In this document: positions 15,023-16,387 of the stretch, one piece after another
Layout of the letters: each line of letters starts with the position of its first letter
Numbering within the stretch: position 1 is the first letter of the stretch
Assembly: GCA_021799315.1 (NCBI GenBank)
Contig: JAJZAR010000021.1
Span: forward strand, 1 to 16,387
From: Thermoplasmata archaeon
GTDB lineage: Archaea; Thermoplasmatota; Thermoplasmata; Thermoplasmatales; Thermoplasmataceae
DNA: 16,387 nt
Direction of reading: 5' to 3'
Made by a program: the position numbers and the translations under genes
Notes under the pieces: generated by a model
Told to the model about the DNA's origin: nothing
Database searches by the model: none
The model's input: only the letters and a program-made list of their open reading frames with translations

Positions 15023-16052
15023 ACAACATCTCCTTCATTCGGTCAAAGAATCCTGTGCTGTTCACAGGCCCAGGGGAGCCTTCCGGGTGATACTGCACAG
15101 ACATTGCAAACTTTTCCTCCATACTTATCATCTCCACAGTACCATCATTCAGATCGCGGTGAATGATCGGGATCTGAGCCTTCAATAGGGAATCTTCATT
15201 CAGTCTATAATTGTGATTATGGGATGTTATGTAAGACTGATTCAGGTTGCCAACGGCGTGATTTGAACCATGGTGTCCGAAAGTCATCTTCTCAATTCCT
15301 GCACCGAGAACGTCCCCAAGGATCTGATGACCCATACATACACCTGTGATGGGTATTTTTCCAACTGTGCTTCTGAGCTTTTGTTTGAGTTCATGGAATA
15401 TTTTGTCCTGGGGGTCACCAGGCCCATTGGAGATAAAAATCATGTCATAGTTCTCCAGATGTTCCGGAAGTGAAAATATGTTTACAACATCAAGGCTGCC
15501 CATCTTAGAAACCTGGTCGATCAGAGATGCTTTGGCACCAAGGTCAACGAAAAGAAGTCTTCTTTCACTTTCACGTTCAATGCTGTAATTCTGTGCAGTC
15601 CCAAACATCCTTACCAGGTTTTCAGTGTTCATCTGATCCCATTGATCAGGCATTCGTGGTGTATTGGATATAATGCCCCTGAGATTACCTGTATCTCTGA
15701 TTTTTTTTACAAGCTTTCGTGTATCAATGCCATAAATACCAGGGACGCCTTGCATCTTCATCTGTTTATCTATGAGAAGAAAGGATTCTCCTGATGGAAT
15801 TGAGGAATCCTTGCATACCACACCGCTGGCACTTATCCGGTCACCTTGAGGGATATCTAATTTGAAATCATAATAAAACATTGAGGGGAAGTTAAAAACT
15901 AACACCTGTCCACCGTATGATGGATCAGTCATAATCTCATAATAACCTGTAAAAGATGTGTTAAAAACAAGTTCACCTGACTTCTCCATGAATGAACCAA
16001 ATGCCTTCCCCTCAAAGGATTCCCCATCCTCGAGAAGAAGGTATCTTCTCAA
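15006..16052 (-). CDS. carA: carbamoyl-phosphate synthase small (glutaminase) subunit
   Basis: This subunit of about 348 residues hydrolyses glutamine and passes ammonia to CarB. The N-terminal domain has the family patterns LVFNTSFTGYYEIMTDPSY and GQVLVFNFP; GIYGIDTRKLVKKIRDTG follows. The class I amidotransferase domain contains ISNGPGDPQ, the nucleophile elbow GVCMGHQ with the catalytic Cys, and the His-Glu pair in YHPEGSPGP. Some usually constant spots differ (HGSNHAV, SHNHNYRL), so it is a divergent but catalytically complete member. The frame opens with GTG at 16061, but GGAGG (16062-16066) abuts it with no spacing. The TTG at 16052 has that site 9 nt upstream and gives the normal RRYLLLEDGESFEG start, so it is preferred. 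It is the first gene of carAB. Confidence 0.95.
   Translation of the reverse strand: MRRYLLLEDGESFEGKAFGSFMEKSGELVFNTSFTGYYEIMTDPSYGGQVLVFNFPSMFYYDFKLDIPQGDRISASGVVCKDSSIPSGESFLLIDKQMKMQGVPGIYGIDTRKLVKKIRDTGNLRGIISNTPRMPDQWDQMNTENLVRMFGTAQNYSIERESERRLLFVDLGAKASLIDQVSKMGSLDVVNIFSLPEHLENYDMIFISNGPGDPQDKIFHELKQKLRSTVGKIPITGVCMGHQILGDVLGAGIEKMTFGHHGSNHAVGNLNQSYITSHNHNYRLNEDSLLKAQIPIIHRDLNDGTVEMISMEEKFAMSVQYHPEGSPGPVNSTGFFDRMKEMLYVIRV
15028..15035 (-). promoter_or_regulatory. Shine-Dalgarno site of carB inside carA
   Basis: AAGGAGAT on the minus strand, 5 nt before the ATG at 15022. It lies within the carA coding end and selects the overlapping start over the downstream ATG at 14995, implying translational coupling of carA and carB. 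Confidence 0.7.
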
Positions 16053-16061
16053 ATCTGGCAC

Positions 16062-16066
16062 CCTCC
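16062..16066 (-). promoter_or_regulatory. Shine-Dalgarno site deciding the carA start
   Basis: GGAGG on the minus strand. It touches the GTG at 16061 (spacing zero, too close) and lies 9 nt before the TTG at 16052, which favours the TTG. Confidence 0.5.
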
Positions 16067-16108
16067 CTTTTCAAAAAATAGCATATTCTCAAGGAAACCG
16101 CTGTCATT

Positions 16109-16123
16109 TTTTAATAGTTTCCT
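16109..16123 (-). promoter_or_regulatory. carA promoter: AGGAAAC box plus TATA
   Basis: On the minus strand AGGAAAC (16123-16117) runs directly into TATTAAAA (16116-16109). The predicted transcript start is near 16087, giving a leader of about 25-35 nt that contains the GGAGG site. A second AGGAAAC, on the plus strand at 16092-16098, forms an inverted repeat with the first one around the TATA box. Confidence 0.5.
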
Positions 16124-16234
16124 GTATACCATTTGACCCTAAAAACACCCATTTCATTTTTATATTTAATGTTTGGGAAATGGAAACGGTCTGTAGATTG
16201 CATAACTAATAGAGGAACGATCATTTTACAATAA

Positions 16235-16250
16235 AAGGGGAGTTACCCTT
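16235..16250. repeat. short inverted repeat AAGGG/CCCTT
   Basis: AAGGG, a 6-base spacer, then CCCTT lies upstream of the promoter of the last gene. It may be an operator half-site pair or a weak hairpin; the arms are short and chance is possible. Confidence 0.25.
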
Positions 16251-16266
16251 AGATTTTACCAGCCGA

Positions 16267-16285
16267 TTCCTGTAAACTATAGGAA
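16267..16285. promoter_or_regulatory. imperfect palindrome next to the TATA box of the last gene
   Basis: TTCCTGTAAACTATAGGAA has 9-base arms matching at 7 positions, with perfect 5-base ends. It stops 3 bp before the TATA box at 16289. The TTCCTGTA half recurs at 16119-16126 in the carA promoter. It resembles an operator or activator site in shape; no regulator is identified. Confidence 0.4.
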
Positions 16286-16296
16286 ACATAATAAAA
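16281..16296 (+). promoter_or_regulatory. promoter of the last gene: AGGAAAC box plus TATA
   Basis: AGGAAAC (16281-16287), one base, then TAATAAAA (16289-16296). The TATA centre is 25-26 nt before the ATG at 16318, predicting a leaderless mRNA. The same AGGAAAC-TATA arrangement precedes carA. Confidence 0.5.
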
Positions 16297-16317
16297 ACAT
16301 GAGCATATTACATTTTC

Positions 16318-16387
16318 ATGGAGGTTTATTACAAGCTTGGCGATGTCTTTGCTGAAAAAAATGATACAACTCCGATCGCACGAATAA
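16318..16387 (+). CDS. 5' end of an unidentified gene, cut by the window edge
   Basis: An ATG at 16318 opens a frame that stays open to the last base (23 codons, beginning MEVYYKLGDVFAEKND). I do not recognise this fragment. Support comes from the TATA box at the exact leaderless distance and from divergence from carA across 256 bp that otherwise holds only regulatory sequence. It is too short for any function call. Confidence 0.45.
   Translation, partial: MEVYYKLGDVFAEKNDTTPIARI

Noticed and set aside
1..16387. CRISPR arrays, tRNA or rRNA genes, toxin-antitoxin pairs, defence islands
   Set aside because: No regularly spaced repeats, no cloverleaf or rRNA-like sequence, and no recognisable defence or toxin genes were found in the gaps or frames.

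Overview
The window looks like chromosomal DNA of a euryarchaeon, most plausibly a thermoplasmatal (Thermoplasma/Ferroplasma/Cuniculiplasma-like) archaeon. The evidence is RadA, archaeal-type phosphorylating GAPDH, a PAC2-family proteasome assembly factor, SepF, a geranylgeranyl-reductase-family flavoprotein for isoprenoid lipids, a class III signal-peptide pilin, moderately AT-rich DNA, archaeal TATA boxes and many start codons lying about 22-26 nt from a TATA centre (leaderless mRNAs). The assignment rests on gene content only; the species cannot be named.

Layout. Positions 1-2108 form a small accessory patch. It holds an intact type IV pilin-like gene (minus strand), the C-terminal remnant of a second pilin gene, an IS5-type insertion sequence (708-1710, intact DDE transposase) whose left end sits exactly where the pilin homology stops, and an orphan two-helix membrane protein. 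Positions 2221-5882 hold a tight five-gene minus-strand run, in transcription order: PAC2 chaperone with a C-terminal HbYX-like motif, GAPDH, RadA recombinase, an ACT-domain regulator and SepF. The gaps are 1-12 nt, so it is probably one operon. Positions 5955-6614 encode a GT2 glycosyltransferase. Positions 6730-7200 (plus) encode a PrxQ/BCP peroxiredoxin that converges on glycyl-tRNA synthetase (7202-8662, minus) with one base between stop codons. A four-CBS-domain protein lies just upstream of glyS. It diverges from sfsA (plus) around one nearly symmetric TATA element placed 23 nt from each GTG start. A long geranylgeranyl reductase paralogue follows (10550-11995, plus), convergent with carAB (12017-16052, minus), which encodes carbamoyl-phosphate synthetase for pyrimidines and arginine. 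A new plus-strand gene starts at 16318 and runs off the window.

Function. Most genes are housekeeping: DNA recombination, division, central carbon metabolism, translation, peroxide defence, lipid saturation and carbamoyl phosphate synthesis. I did not find a clear new defence or mobile system, CRISPR array, tRNA or rRNA. The points most worth checking are the IS-truncated pilin locus, the HbYX-tailed PAC2 protein cotranscribed with RadA and SepF, the shared bidirectional leaderless promoter, and an AGGAAAC box directly upstream of the TATA box in both promoters of the carA/16318 intergenic region.
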